A stretch of 47,559 nucleotides of DNA. Origin: KBS-96 sp049585195. Lineage in GTDB: Bacteria > Acidobacteriota > Terriglobia > Bryobacterales > Bryobacteraceae. The notes under the pieces are model-generated. The model was given only the letters and a program-made list of their open reading frames with translations, did not search any database and was not told where the DNA came from. This document shows positions 8,019-15,589 of the stretch, piece after piece. The position numbers and the translations under genes are program-made. Location of the stretch: NCBI GenBank assembly GCA_049585195.1, contig JBAUZG010000141.1, forward strand, positions 1-47,559. Reading direction: 5' to 3'. Within the stretch, counting starts at the first letter, position 1. Each line of letters begins with the position of its first letter.

Positions 8019-9206
8019 CTAGCCCCTCAGCTCTTTAAGCGTTTTGCCGACTGCCCCCGGCCCGAAGTCGATGCGCGCGTCTTTGATCGGGACGCCAACT
8101 ACTTCAATCCGGTTTAAGTCAGCTGACCCGATGCCAACGGCTTCAGCCAGCTTCAGGGAATTGTCACCCCGTATGAACGGCGATGTGCCGCGATCGGCTT
8201 GAGTGCTGTAGCCCATTACGCCCATTCCAACCGCATCAACATTAACCGCGTTGCGGCCCACGATAATGACGCCAGGAGTCATGCGCTCGACGCCGCCGGG
8301 CAGCCATGGACCTTCGCCGCCGCGAACGGTTTCGATGCCGTCCACAATAGCCAGATCTACCGGCCGTATGCCGTTTTGATCTACCAGTATCCTTGGAACG
8401 CGATAACCGGGGTATCGCGGAGAATCGGGATGAAGTTCCGCATCCACCCCAGACGGCGCTTTAGTTTTCCCATCATGCAATACGGGACCTCGCTCCTTGG
8501 TCGGCTGCTCGTTTCCGCTCGGGCCGCAATCGCCTCCATACAGAGAACAAGGCGTATCGCCAAAGTTGTTCTTCAATGACATGGTCACGCCCGCGATCCA
8601 ATGGTTCTTCAGCTTCGAGAGCGAAGCGTACACGTCGCATTTAACGAATGCCTGATTCAAGTAGTACGCCGGATACATGTATCCGCCCCACGGCACTTTC
8701 AGCCGCACGTATTGCTTGTACTTGCCGAGGTTCTGAACATTTTCCCAATCGACCTTCACGCCCAAGTTGTTAATTGCGTTTACATCAATTCCGTAGCGCG
8801 CCCAAAGGTCCAGATCTTGCCGGGCGGGAAAGAAGCTTTCAATAATGCGGACGCGCGTCGCACCCGCCTTAGCAAGCAAGTGAACGGTTGCCGCGATGGT
8901 ACCTGGATCAGTCCGGTAAGGAAGATCCGGCGTCAAGGGAAACCGGCTGGGATTTCCGGTCAGGTTCAGCTTTAAGCCGACGGTCTTGCCGCGGACCAAC
9001 TTGTCAATTCCGCCAATATGGTCGAAGGCTGTCGAGAGCTTTCCGGTTACGTCGTCCTGATAATTTCGGCATCGGACGATAGCGACCGTGCCGGCGGGCG
9101 CATCAGCCTTCACCGTCCTCGGGACGCCCAAAGCCGCAATTGCCGCCGCCCCCGCTGTCAGTACGTCACGTCGCGTGGCAGGATAGCTGAGATTGGTTTG
9201 CTTCAT
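8019..9206 (-). CDS. Tat-exported DUF362-domain protein
   Basis: About 395 residues from the Met at 9206, which has a GGAG 7 bases upstream; an in-frame Met at 9218 is possible. The N-terminus carries a twin-arginine signal (TRRDVLTAGAAAIAALG). The rest matches the DUF362 family (PF04015): GTVAIVRCRNYQ, KTVGLKLNLTGNP, DVYASLSKLKNHWIAGVTMS, LAIVDGIETVRGGEGPW and VNVDAVGMGVMGY. Family members often bind Fe-S clusters, but no ferredoxin CxxCxxC motif is visible here, so this is the cluster-less extracytoplasmic type of unknown activity. The gene lies just downstream of, and in the same direction as, the prolyl oligopeptidase gene. Confidence 0.85.
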   Translation of the reverse strand: MKQTNLSYPATRRDVLTAGAAAIAALGVPRTVKADAPAGTVAIVRCRNYQDDVTGKLSTAFDHIGGIDKLVRGKTVGLKLNLTGNPSRFPLTPDLPYRTDPGTIAATVHLLAKAGATRVRIIESFFPARQDLDLWARYGIDVNAINNLGVKVDWENVQNLGKYKQYVRLKVPWGGYMYPAYYLNQAFVKCDVYASLSKLKNHWIAGVTMSLKNNFGDTPCSLYGGDCGPSGNEQPTKERGPVLHDGKTKAPSGVDAELHPDSPRYPGYRVPRILVDQNGIRPVDLAIVDGIETVRGGEGPWLPGGVERMTPGVIIVGRNAVNVDAVGMGVMGYSTQADRGTSPFIRGDNSLKLAEAVGIGSADLNRIEVVGVPIKDARIDFGPGAVGKTLKELRG

Positions 9207-9287
9207 TTGCCGCTCCACTTGTCACTGTATCTCTTTCGCTTTGGGGCGCGCAAATCGGTCTGGACTGCGCCCTTTGCGCTTGTCGAT

Positions 9288-11552
9288 TCAGGGCAAAAGG
9301 GGATTGCCGTGAATCGCCGGCGCTTTGCTTGAATCGCGCACAACGCCACCAACCGGCTGTGCGCTCGAACGCTTCCCGGAGCTGCGAGGCGCCTCGTACC
9401 GCAAACCCAATTGGTCAAAGATGAACGAATATACATCCGCTTGCTGATTGATCCGCTCGCTCAACGCAGTTCCAATCCCGTGACCCGCATTGGAGGAAGT
9501 ACGGAGAAGGATTGGATACTTCGAACTCGTAGCAGCCTGCAGACGAGCCGTCATTTTTCGCGAGTTGGCGGGATTGACGCGGCCATCGTTATCGCCCGTT
9601 ACAAAGAGGACGGCCGGATACGCCGTTCCGTCCTTCACGCGATGGTAAGGAGAGTAGGCGTATAACGCATCAAACTGCTGGCGATTTTTCACCGAACCAA
9701 ATTCCGTTGTGTTGAATGCCCCATTCGGATCAAGTTCAATCCGCAGCATGTCGTAAATTCCGACAAACGACACTACAGCGCGAAAGAGCTCAGGGTGCTG
9801 TGTCAATTCCGCTCCCATTAGCAGCCCGCCATTGCTGCCGCCCAGAGCGACGATATGCTCAGGAGACGAATATTTCTCCTGAATCAAGTATTCAGTGCAG
9901 GCGGCGAAATCGTCGAAGACGTTCTGCTTGCGGGTGAGGTTGCCAGCTGTATGCCAGTCCTCCCCGTACTCGCCGCCGCCGCGTAGGTTTGTTTCGACGA
10001 GCGAGCCGCCCTCGTCCAGCCATAAATAGAACAGTGTGCCGCCGCCGTATTTGGGGGTGATGCTGATGCCATAACCTCCGTAGCCATAAATCAGTGTTGG
10101 AGCGGTGCCGTCGTGCTTAAGGCCCTTCTTGTGAATGATGCTCATCGGAACGCTGGTTCCATCTTTAGACTTCGCAAATGCCCGCTCGACTTCGAATTCG
10201 CTGAGGTCGATGGTCTGGTTCACACGCAGAGCTGTCGCCCTCAATTGGCCAGAGGCGTTGAACCGATAAACGGTCGCCGGACTCGTATATCCCTCAGCGC
10301 GCACGAGCAGATCGTCGCCTCCCGGGCTGAGCATGTTATCGGTGCTCGAAACGGCAGGCAGCGGCACCTTGCCGAGAGCCTTGCCTAGATGGCTATAGAC
10401 GGTGATTTGATTCGGACCTCCATCAATCCTTTTCACATAGAGCCGTGTCGCAGTCGGGAGAACCGGCTGGTCGGAACCCCCTTCCGGTGGCGTTTCGATA
10501 CTCGCCGGACCTTCCGGCACAATCACTTTGGCATCATCGAGCTTCAGATCACCGGCTGGAAGCCGCAAAATGTTGCCGCGTGGCGCTTTGTTTCGGGAAA
10601 GCAAGTAGAGCGCGCCGTCGGAGTCGATCGAGACTCCCACGATCCGATCCTCAAAATGCGTCAGCTGCGTCCAATCTCCGTTTTCGGTCCGAAGAAAGTG
10701 TTCGAACTGCCCGCCATCTCCGTTAGCAACCGCTGCCAGGATGTACTTACCATCGGGCGAACTGTCGAGTTCGGTCTCAGCGATCCGCGGAAAGTCCCGC
10801 CCCAGGATGTATTCGTCGGATGCCGCGGGCGATCCCATCTTGTGCAGATAAATCTGCTGGTAGAAATTGGCGTCGGCCGGTGGACGTTCCCGTCCTTGCG
10901 GATAACGGGTGTAGAGAAAACGTTTGCCGTCCGCCAACCAGGCTAAGCTTCCACCTCCGGTCGGATAGCTTACACGCGGGACAATCTCGCCTACCTGTTT
11001 CGCGGATGCCGTTTCATACACATATAAAGATGCATCCTCACTCCCGCCCTCGGACATTGCAACTGCCACGATTCTGCCGTCGAGAGAAGGTACGAACCAG
11101 TCGATTGAAAGGCGCCCTTGTTTGCTCGATGTGTTCGGATCGACCAGTACCCGCTCTCCCGATAGGTCGTCCACGGAAGCAAACGTCACCAGAACCGCTT
11201 GTTGTTTTGCCGGGTCGGATTTCAGTGCGAAGAATTTTCCGCCCCGGAAGCGTAGCCGGGAATAGCTGATAGATTGCTTGTTCGCGTAGGCGAATAACTG
11301 GTTTCGCATCTCCGAGAGCTGCGGGAGCTTGTCGAAGTAGGTTCGGGAATAGGCGTTTTGAGAGGCAACCCACTGCTTCACCGCTTGGCTTTGGCCATCT
11401 TCTAACCAGCGATAATCGTCCACAACTTTGATTCCGTGATACACGTCCACGATGGGCTGTTTTCGACTCGGAGGCGGAGCTTGCGCGCGCGCGCCCGCAC
11501 TTGCTACCGAGAGGCACGCAAGCGTTATCAAAGTCGAATTCCTAAGAACCAT
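9288..11552 (-). CDS. Secreted prolyl oligopeptidase (S9A family)
   Basis: 754 residues: a signal peptide (to about residue 24, ending GARA-QA), the S9A N-terminal segment (PIVDVYHGIKVVDDYRWLED), a seven-bladed propeller of about 350 residues, and a C-terminal alpha/beta hydrolase domain. The catalytic triad is S573 in GGSNGG, D656 in GDNDGRVNP and H691 in NAGHG. The YGYGGYGIS motif of S9A precedes it. The enzyme cleaves peptides up to about 30 residues after proline. The signal peptide places it outside the cytoplasm, fitting a peptide-scavenging acidobacterium. The 81-bp gap to the DUF362 gene on the same strand allows co-transcription. Confidence 0.93.
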   Translation of the reverse strand: MVLRNSTLITLACLSVASAGARAQAPPPSRKQPIVDVYHGIKVVDDYRWLEDGQSQAVKQWVASQNAYSRTYFDKLPQLSEMRNQLFAYANKQSISYSRLRFRGGKFFALKSDPAKQQAVLVTFASVDDLSGERVLVDPNTSSKQGRLSIDWFVPSLDGRIVAVAMSEGGSEDASLYVYETASAKQVGEIVPRVSYPTGGGSLAWLADGKRFLYTRYPQGRERPPADANFYQQIYLHKMGSPAASDEYILGRDFPRIAETELDSSPDGKYILAAVANGDGGQFEHFLRTENGDWTQLTHFEDRIVGVSIDSDGALYLLSRNKAPRGNILRLPAGDLKLDDAKVIVPEGPASIETPPEGGSDQPVLPTATRLYVKRIDGGPNQITVYSHLGKALGKVPLPAVSSTDNMLSPGGDDLLVRAEGYTSPATVYRFNASGQLRATALRVNQTIDLSEFEVERAFAKSKDGTSVPMSIIHKKGLKHDGTAPTLIYGYGGYGISITPKYGGGTLFYLWLDEGGSLVETNLRGGGEYGEDWHTAGNLTRKQNVFDDFAACTEYLIQEKYSSPEHIVALGGSNGGLLMGAELTQHPELFRAVVSFVGIYDMLRIELDPNGAFNTTEFGSVKNRQQFDALYAYSPYHRVKDGTAYPAVLFVTGDNDGRVNPANSRKMTARLQAATSSKYPILLRTSSNAGHGIGTALSERINQQADVYSFIFDQLGLRYEAPRSSGKRSSAQPVGGVVRDSSKAPAIHGNPLLP

Positions 11553-11676
11553 GTCTCCTGGTCCCCTCCATTATTCGCGATCAAGACCGCGGCCGGCGCG
11601 CTCCAGTCTAACATTGGCCAAACCCCCTTCCCAGCCGCTGGTGATATAGTTTCGGGACAGAGAAGGTACTGCGCAA

Positions 11677-12711
11677 ATGTCGACTCGTCGTAATTTCTTG
11701 CTCGCCGTAGGGGGCGGCTCACCCTTGCTGGTTGGAATGACGAATAAATCCGGATCGGCCAAGCCCATTCTTGGCTCGGGCGAATACACCTACGAAGCCA
11801 TTCACGACTGGGGCGAATTGCCGGCCGACATTAAGTATGGCAATACCCACGGAGTTTGCGAAGATTCCCACGGGCACATTTACGTGCATCACACGGTCTA
11901 CGCTACCAGTGAATCGAGCGACTCTATGGTTGTTTTCGATCACAAGGGCAAATTTGTCAAAAGTTGGGGGAAAGAGTTCAAAGGAGGAGCCCACGGCCTG
12001 TATATCAGCCGCGAGGGCAAGAACGAATTCCTGTATTTATGCGACATTCGGAGGGGCCTCGTCGTTAAGACAACGCTCGACGGAGAAGAGGTGTTTTCGC
12101 TAGGCTATCCACTCGAGTCGGAACCATACAAGCCCGGTCCCGAGGGCAAGAAAATCAAATATAGCCCAACAAACCTCGCCATGGCGTCTAACGGAGATTT
12201 TTATGTGGGCGATGGGTACGGTTCGAGCTACATCAACCAATACAATAAGGACGGCAAGTTCATTCGAACCTTTGGCGGGTTGGGAAAAGACGCCGGGCAG
12301 CTAAACTGTCCCCATGGCCTGATCGTCGATACGCGAGGAACCGAACCCATTCTGATGGTGGCTGACCGGGGTAACAATCGTATCCAAACATTTACGCTTG
12401 ATGGCAAACACATCGCGTTTATAGGCGGGACAAATCTTCCGTGCCACTTCAACTTCTATAAGGGTGGCTTGACCGTTGTTCCCGATTTGGGCGCACGCGT
12501 CACCCTGATGGACAAGGACAACCAGGTAATTGAAAACCTCGGCGACGACTCAGCTGCGCATAACTGGATGGAAACTCGCAAACTGACTCGCGAGGCATTC
12601 AAGCCGGGCAAGTTTGTCTGCCCTCACGGCGCTTGCTTCGATCACGCCGGCAATATATTTGTCGTCGAATGGGTCGAGGTGGGCCGGGTAACGAAGTTGC
12701 GAAAAGTGTAG
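11677..12711 (+). CDS. Exported NHL-repeat beta-propeller protein (peptidylamidoglycolate lyase-like)
   Basis: 344 residues with a short twin-arginine-like signal (STRRNFLLAVGGG). The body contains repeating propeller blades: THGVCEDSHGHIYVHHT, GAHGLYISREG, NLAMASNGDFYVGDGYG, QLNCPHGLIVD, ILMVADRGNNRIQTF and PHGACFDHAGNIFVVEW. Such NHL propellers include peptidyl-alpha-hydroxyglycine alpha-amidating lyases and many uncharacterised secreted proteins; His residues at blade starts (H.G) could hold a metal as in that lyase. It is divergent from the prolyl oligopeptidase gene (124 bp between starts) and convergent with the cytochrome gene. Confidence 0.85.
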   Translation: MSTRRNFLLAVGGGSPLLVGMTNKSGSAKPILGSGEYTYEAIHDWGELPADIKYGNTHGVCEDSHGHIYVHHTVYATSESSDSMVVFDHKGKFVKSWGKEFKGGAHGLYISREGKNEFLYLCDIRRGLVVKTTLDGEEVFSLGYPLESEPYKPGPEGKKIKYSPTNLAMASNGDFYVGDGYGSSYINQYNKDGKFIRTFGGLGKDAGQLNCPHGLIVDTRGTEPILMVADRGNNRIQTFTLDGKHIAFIGGTNLPCHFNFYKGGLTVVPDLGARVTLMDKDNQVIENLGDDSAAHNWMETRKLTREAFKPGKFVCPHGACFDHAGNIFVVEWVEVGRVTKLRKV

Positions 12712-12725
12712 AGGCGGAAGCAGCG

Positions 12726-13514
12726 CTACTCGAACGGGATTTGACTTACTGGCTTTTCGTTCCCGCGATGACAGGTGTAACAGCGGACTTCCGGATGGCC
12801 GTGAAACGTCTGTTCGTCGATGTTGTGCGTCATCGTAATCATGACCCTGGCAAACTGTTTCTCTTTCTTCTCGTCAGAATCGAAGTGGCCCTGAACGTGG
12901 CAGAACTCGCAATTCACTCCGAGTGACGCCGAAAAGTAACGCATTGTGTCAAAAAGCCGTGAAGCGGGCAGCTCCTTCAGAAGTTTCACGTTCTTAAATG
13001 TCTCACCAGCGGTTTTCTCGGGACGGCGTAGGGCCTCGCCTGCGGAATCGGGCTGCTTGTCGAATACGATCGTTTCTGTCATTTCCCTCCCGTTGCCGCC
13101 GATCGTTGCCGCAACCTGAAGCGTTTTGCCGCCGTTCGACACCGTGCATTTCTGATGGATCGTGATGGGATGAGGGCCTGCCACATGAGACTCGATGGTA
13201 AGCGTGTCTCCTTCAAGCGTCGCTTTGCTTTTCATCGGCAAACCACGGAAGGCGTTCTCGCTCTCCTTTCCGTCGAGGTTGTATGTGAACGACGCACGAT
13301 ATTCACCCATCGGATTTGTCTCGCCAACCGTCTCCTTGAATGTCCCCGGCGTTTGCTCGATCAGCACCATCTCACCCTGGGGAGGGCGATTTCCGAAGCT
13401 ACTCTTTTTCATATCCGCCTTCCACACGCCGCTAAAACTGTTATCAGCCGCCACGGCAAAAACCGCGGTCAACCAGAAAAGCAGCACCAAAGCTGTGCAC
13501 CGTGTCGTCATCAT
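12726..13514 (-). CDS. Exported diheme c-type cytochrome with N-terminal beta domain
   Basis: 262 residues: a signal peptide (LLFWLTAVFAVAA), an N-terminal region of about 120 residues starting with NSFSGVWKADMKKSSF that reads like the lipocalin-type domain common in acidobacterial secreted proteins, and a C-terminal cytochrome region of the CytC_RC (PF02276) kind. Two heme-binding sites are present: CEFCH at 202-206 and CYTCH at 245-249. The short LFDTMRYFSASLGV helix before the first heme site is typical of the family. Probably a periplasmic electron carrier; no partner dehydrogenase is adjacent. Confidence 0.85.
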   Translation of the reverse strand: MMTTRCTALVLLFWLTAVFAVAADNSFSGVWKADMKKSSFGNRPPQGEMVLIEQTPGTFKETVGETNPMGEYRASFTYNLDGKESENAFRGLPMKSKATLEGDTLTIESHVAGPHPITIHQKCTVSNGGKTLQVAATIGGNGREMTETIVFDKQPDSAGEALRRPEKTAGETFKNVKLLKELPASRLFDTMRYFSASLGVNCEFCHVQGHFDSDEKKEKQFARVMITMTHNIDEQTFHGHPEVRCYTCHRGNEKPVSQIPFE

Positions 13515-13694
13515 AGGAGTGATTGAAACCTCGTCGCCTTAAATCGCCTGTTCGCTTAATACTGCAAACCCAAACGGTACACGATCAAACATCTGCTTGG
13601 CAAGCGCGCGAGCACATTTAGTTTGTAAATAGCGGTCAAGCTTAATGAGCGGCCGCGCCTCGCCGCTTTGCTACACTGTAGTTTTTTGCTCCGA

Positions 13695-13770
13695 GGCCAG
13701 GTAGCTCAGTTGGTAGAGCGCAGCCCTGAAAAGGCTGGCGTCGGCGGTTCGATTCCGTCCCTGGCCACCA
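13695..13770 (+). tRNA. tRNA-Phe (GAA)
   Basis: A 76-nt cloverleaf. The acceptor stem is GGCCAGG with CCTGGCC (13760-13766), discriminator A and encoded CCA. The D arm contains AGCTCAGTTGGTAGAGC; the anticodon arm CAGCC-CTGAAAA-GGCTG gives anticodon GAA; the T loop is TTCGATT. An exact copy of its last 48 nt lies at 15374-15421. Confidence 0.97.
13723..13770 (+). repeat. Attachment-site repeat (left, inside tRNA-Phe)
   Basis: The 48 nt from the anticodon stem to the terminal CCA of tRNA-Phe are identical to 15374-15421. Integrases commonly use this part of a tRNA gene as core site, and integration regenerates the tRNA on one side and leaves the 3' copy on the other. Confidence 0.85.
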
Positions 13771-13815
13771 GATTCCAACGTACTTATCAGCATCCAGGAA
13801 CATAGGTGTTCAATC

Positions 13816-13831
13816 GCGCGAACAATACGCG
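13816..13831 (+). repeat. 16-nt direct repeat GCGCGAACAATACGCG, copy 1
   Basis: Lies 46 bp inside the left attachment site; a second exact copy is at 15236-15251, inside the right end. Partly palindromic (CGCG at both ends). Position at both termini of the element suggests an integrase arm-type or other end-recognition site; this is inference. Confidence 0.5.
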
Positions 13832-13838
13832 TACATTG

Positions 13839-13955
13839 TCAACCGACGTTCGCCTCGCCGCAATTCTCGGGCTCCATCAGCTTCCAGATCTCCCGCGCTG
13901 TGCTGCCGGTCTTCGCCAGGTGCTTGCGGGCCAGCTTGGCATAACGTTCGGTCAT
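13839..13955 (-). pseudogene. Remnant of a tyrosine recombinase (integrase) C-terminus
   Basis: 38 codons plus stop: MTERYAKLARKHLAKTG followed by STAREIWKLMEPENCGE. M-T-x-R-Y-A-x-L is the block containing the catalytic tyrosine of phage-type integrases, and STAREIWK tails are usual in integrases of this kind. The rest of the enzyme is absent, since the upstream bases carry a stop in this frame and then an unrelated coding fragment on the other strand. It sits 69 bp from the tRNA attachment site and points toward it, the usual position of the integrase gene. Confidence 0.7.
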
Positions 13956-13977
13956 TTCAGAAACGTTAGTCTCGTAG

Positions 13978-14448
13978 GCTCTGGCCGAGCGGGCGGAATC
14001 TGAGCATGAGCGAGGGAAACGGTGCGATATCGAAGATGATAGACCTCACCGTGTTTGGCGCACGGTGACGCCTGCGGACCTTCCTGAATCCGCAGCGCGA
14101 CGCCGCATCGATCCGACGCGCAGGTTGGAGCAGGCCAAAACCGGCGAGGAGCGTGCTGCGGAGTGTGCGAGGGCCGCAGGATCTGTCGTGCAGGCCCTCC
14201 GGCATGCTGAAGTTCGTTTACGTCCCAAGGTGATCCGCTTCCAACGCGAACCCTTCGAAGCGAACGGCGAACGAGTTGAGACATTCGCGGAAGGCACACG
14301 TTTTTCAAAGCACCGGCTTTGGCACGTGGAAGTCGAGTTCCATGAACGCATCCCTGGTCCTCTGGTAATCGGTGATGGATGCTTTCTCGGCCTTGGTATC
14401 ATGGCGCCGGTGCAGGGCAGCTCTGCGGCTTCAGTCAATCGCGGCTAG
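13978..14448 (+). pseudogene. C-terminal fragment of a type I-U/I-G CRISPR-associated Csb2 (Cas5u6u, GSU0054 family)
   Basis: About 156 codons are open after a stop at 13975. Visible blocks are HRVWRTVTPADLPESAARRR, VQALRHAEVRLRPKVIRFQ, FQREPFEANGERVETFAEGT, RFSKHRLWHVEVEFHERIPG and GPLVIGDGCFLGLGIMAPV. The final glycine-rich G-x-x-x-G-L-G block with the preceding W-H-V-x-x-x-F strand is the C-terminal end of GSU0054-family Cas5/Cas6-like proteins, which process crRNA and cap the effector in type I-U/I-G systems. The family is usually several hundred residues long, so only the last part remains. No other cas gene and no CRISPR repeats are seen here. Identification is by recall of the family signature and needs a profile search. 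Confidence 0.6.
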
Positions 14449-14470
14449 ATGTTCCCCCCAGCCGTCGAAT

Positions 14471-14830
14471 TCAACTCGCCTTTCGCAAAACATCCTCTAC
14501 CGCCTCCGGGTGCTTCGCGATCACGGCCAGCAGCACGCGAGTTGGCGCATCCGGGCGGGAGCGGCCCTGTTCCCAGTTGCGCAGCGTCGCCGGCGGAAAG
14601 CCGAATTTGGTTGCAAATTCCGCTTGACTCAGGCCCATACTCGTGCGCACCTCACGCACATCGACCTCGGGTACCTGGACCAGCGTAACGCGAACATCAT
14701 CGTTCTCGCCGCGCGTCCACGAGATGGCTTGCTCGAGTCCTTCGAGGATGCGTGCCCCGACAGTAGGACGCTTCTTTGGCACACGTGCCGGTGTTTTCGT
14801 CGGGCGCTTGGATTTTCTGTTCGTGTTCAT
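14471..14830 (-). CDS. HigA-like antitoxin, XRE-family DNA-binding protein
   Basis: 119 residues. A basic N-terminus (NTNRKSKRPTKTPARVPKK) leads to a linker and a C-terminal helix-turn-helix of the XRE type at about 60-110: VREVRTSMGLSQAEFATKFG, then PPATLRNWEQGRSRPD. The gene lies 9 bp downstream of the RelE/HigB-like toxin gene on the same strand, the toxin-first order typical of higBA modules. It should bind and neutralise the toxin and repress the shared promoter (family knowledge). The pair sits inside the tRNA-Phe-flanked element, where it could have stabilised the element. Confidence 0.85.
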   Translation of the reverse strand: MNTNRKSKRPTKTPARVPKKRPTVGARILEGLEQAISWTRGENDDVRVTLVQVPEVDVREVRTSMGLSQAEFATKFGFPPATLRNWEQGRSRPDAPTRVLLAVIAKHPEAVEDVLRKAS

Positions 14831-14839
14831 GCTACTTTC

Positions 14840-15190
14840 CTATTCTTTGGCCGGATAGCCCGCCACGAGAATTGGAACCAAACGCTTCATAGCGTTGCGC
14901 TCTGCCATGCTGAGGTTCGCCTTCTCATTCTTTCCGTACGCCGCCAGCAGGAACAAAGGCAGACGCTCGTTGTGGAAATAGTAGATGACCCGTGCGCCGC
15001 CACGTTTACCTCGGCCAGCCAAAGCCCAGCGGATCTTTCTAACCCCTCCGGTCTCCGGAATGATTTCACCGGCTGCGGGGTTCGCAGCGAGGAACGCTAC
15101 CAGTTCTTCCCGTTCCGAATCCGACATCATCGACTTCACGTCCTTGAGGAACCGCGCGGTCTCCAAGACCGTCATCGGCGGATCTGGCAT
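14840..15190 (-). CDS. HigB/RelE-superfamily toxin
   Basis: 116 residues matching the RelE/HigB2-type fold: VLETARFLKDVKSMMSDSER, then NPAAGEIIPETGGVRKIRWA, then the core strand GARVIYYFHNERLPLFLLAA and YGKNEKANLSMAERNAMKR. In this family the toxin cleaves mRNA on the ribosome; basic residues K/R of the RKIRWA and YGKNEK segments are likely RNA contacts. GAGG precedes the ATG at 15190 by two bases only, so the Met five codons on is possible. It is the first gene of the pair, with the antitoxin starting 9 bp downstream. Confidence 0.85.
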   Translation of the reverse strand: MPDPPMTVLETARFLKDVKSMMSDSEREELVAFLAANPAAGEIIPETGGVRKIRWALAGRGKRGGARVIYYFHNERLPLFLLAAYGKNEKANLSMAERNAMKRLVPILVAGYPAKE

Positions 15191-15235
15191 GCCTCTACCC
15201 CACTATACGCAATCTGCGCACCCCAAGCAAACACG

Positions 15236-15251
15236 GCGCGAACAATACGCG
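15236..15251 (+). repeat. 16-nt direct repeat GCGCGAACAATACGCG, copy 2
   Basis: Exact copy of 13816-13831, located 122 bp inside the right attachment repeat of the tRNA-Phe element. Confidence 0.5.
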
Positions 15252-15373
15252 AATATGGAGGGCCCTAAAACAGCCGAATTGAGCCTGAATGAGTCCAAAA
15301 CGCTGATGGAACAAGCTTCTCGATATCAGTAACTTCCGCTGGTTCCACAGCTCCTTAGCGGGTTCGGTAGGCG

Positions 15374-15421
15374 GCCCTGAAAAGGCTGGCGTCGGCGGTT
15401 CGATTCCGTCCCTGGCCACCA
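15374..15421 (+). repeat. Attachment-site repeat (right): 48-nt tRNA-Phe 3' fragment
   Basis: Identical to 13723-13770 over 48 nt; identity stops abruptly on both sides, and the 5' half of a tRNA is missing, so this is not a second tRNA gene. It marks the far end of a 1651-bp integrated element. Confidence 0.85.
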
Positions 15422-15589
15422 AAAGCATTACGCCCCATCCCCGCCGAAAAGGTCAACATCTCCAGATACTTCAAAGACTGGACCTTCCGGGGTGTCTTTT
15501 GGCGTCAGGATTAGGCTTTTCGATATGGGTGGCCCAAGGGTATCGGGTTATCTCAGCAAGACGATATCAGAAAGTATTTCTATGGACGC

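Noticed and set aside
13640..13694. Promoter of the tRNA-Phe gene
   Set aside because: TACACT at 13672-13677 is a fair -10, but no matching -35 lies 16-18 bp upstream, so I do not list it.
14372..15268. 298-residue plus-strand ORF
   Set aside because: It lies antisense to the HigBA-like pair and the Csb2 fragment end, has arginine/alanine-biased shadow composition and no recognisable domain.
13771..15373. CRISPR array next to the Csb2 fragment
   Set aside because: No regularly spaced repeats are present; only two copies of a 16-mer 1.4 kb apart.
15374..15421. Second tRNA-Phe gene
   Set aside because: Only the 3' 48 nt are present; the acceptor 5' strand and D arm are missing.
15195..15428. 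Minus-strand ORF containing ARDGIEPPTPAFSG
   Set aside because: This peptide is the antisense translation of the tRNA-Phe 3' fragment, a well-known false protein in databases. The DNA is an attachment-site repeat.
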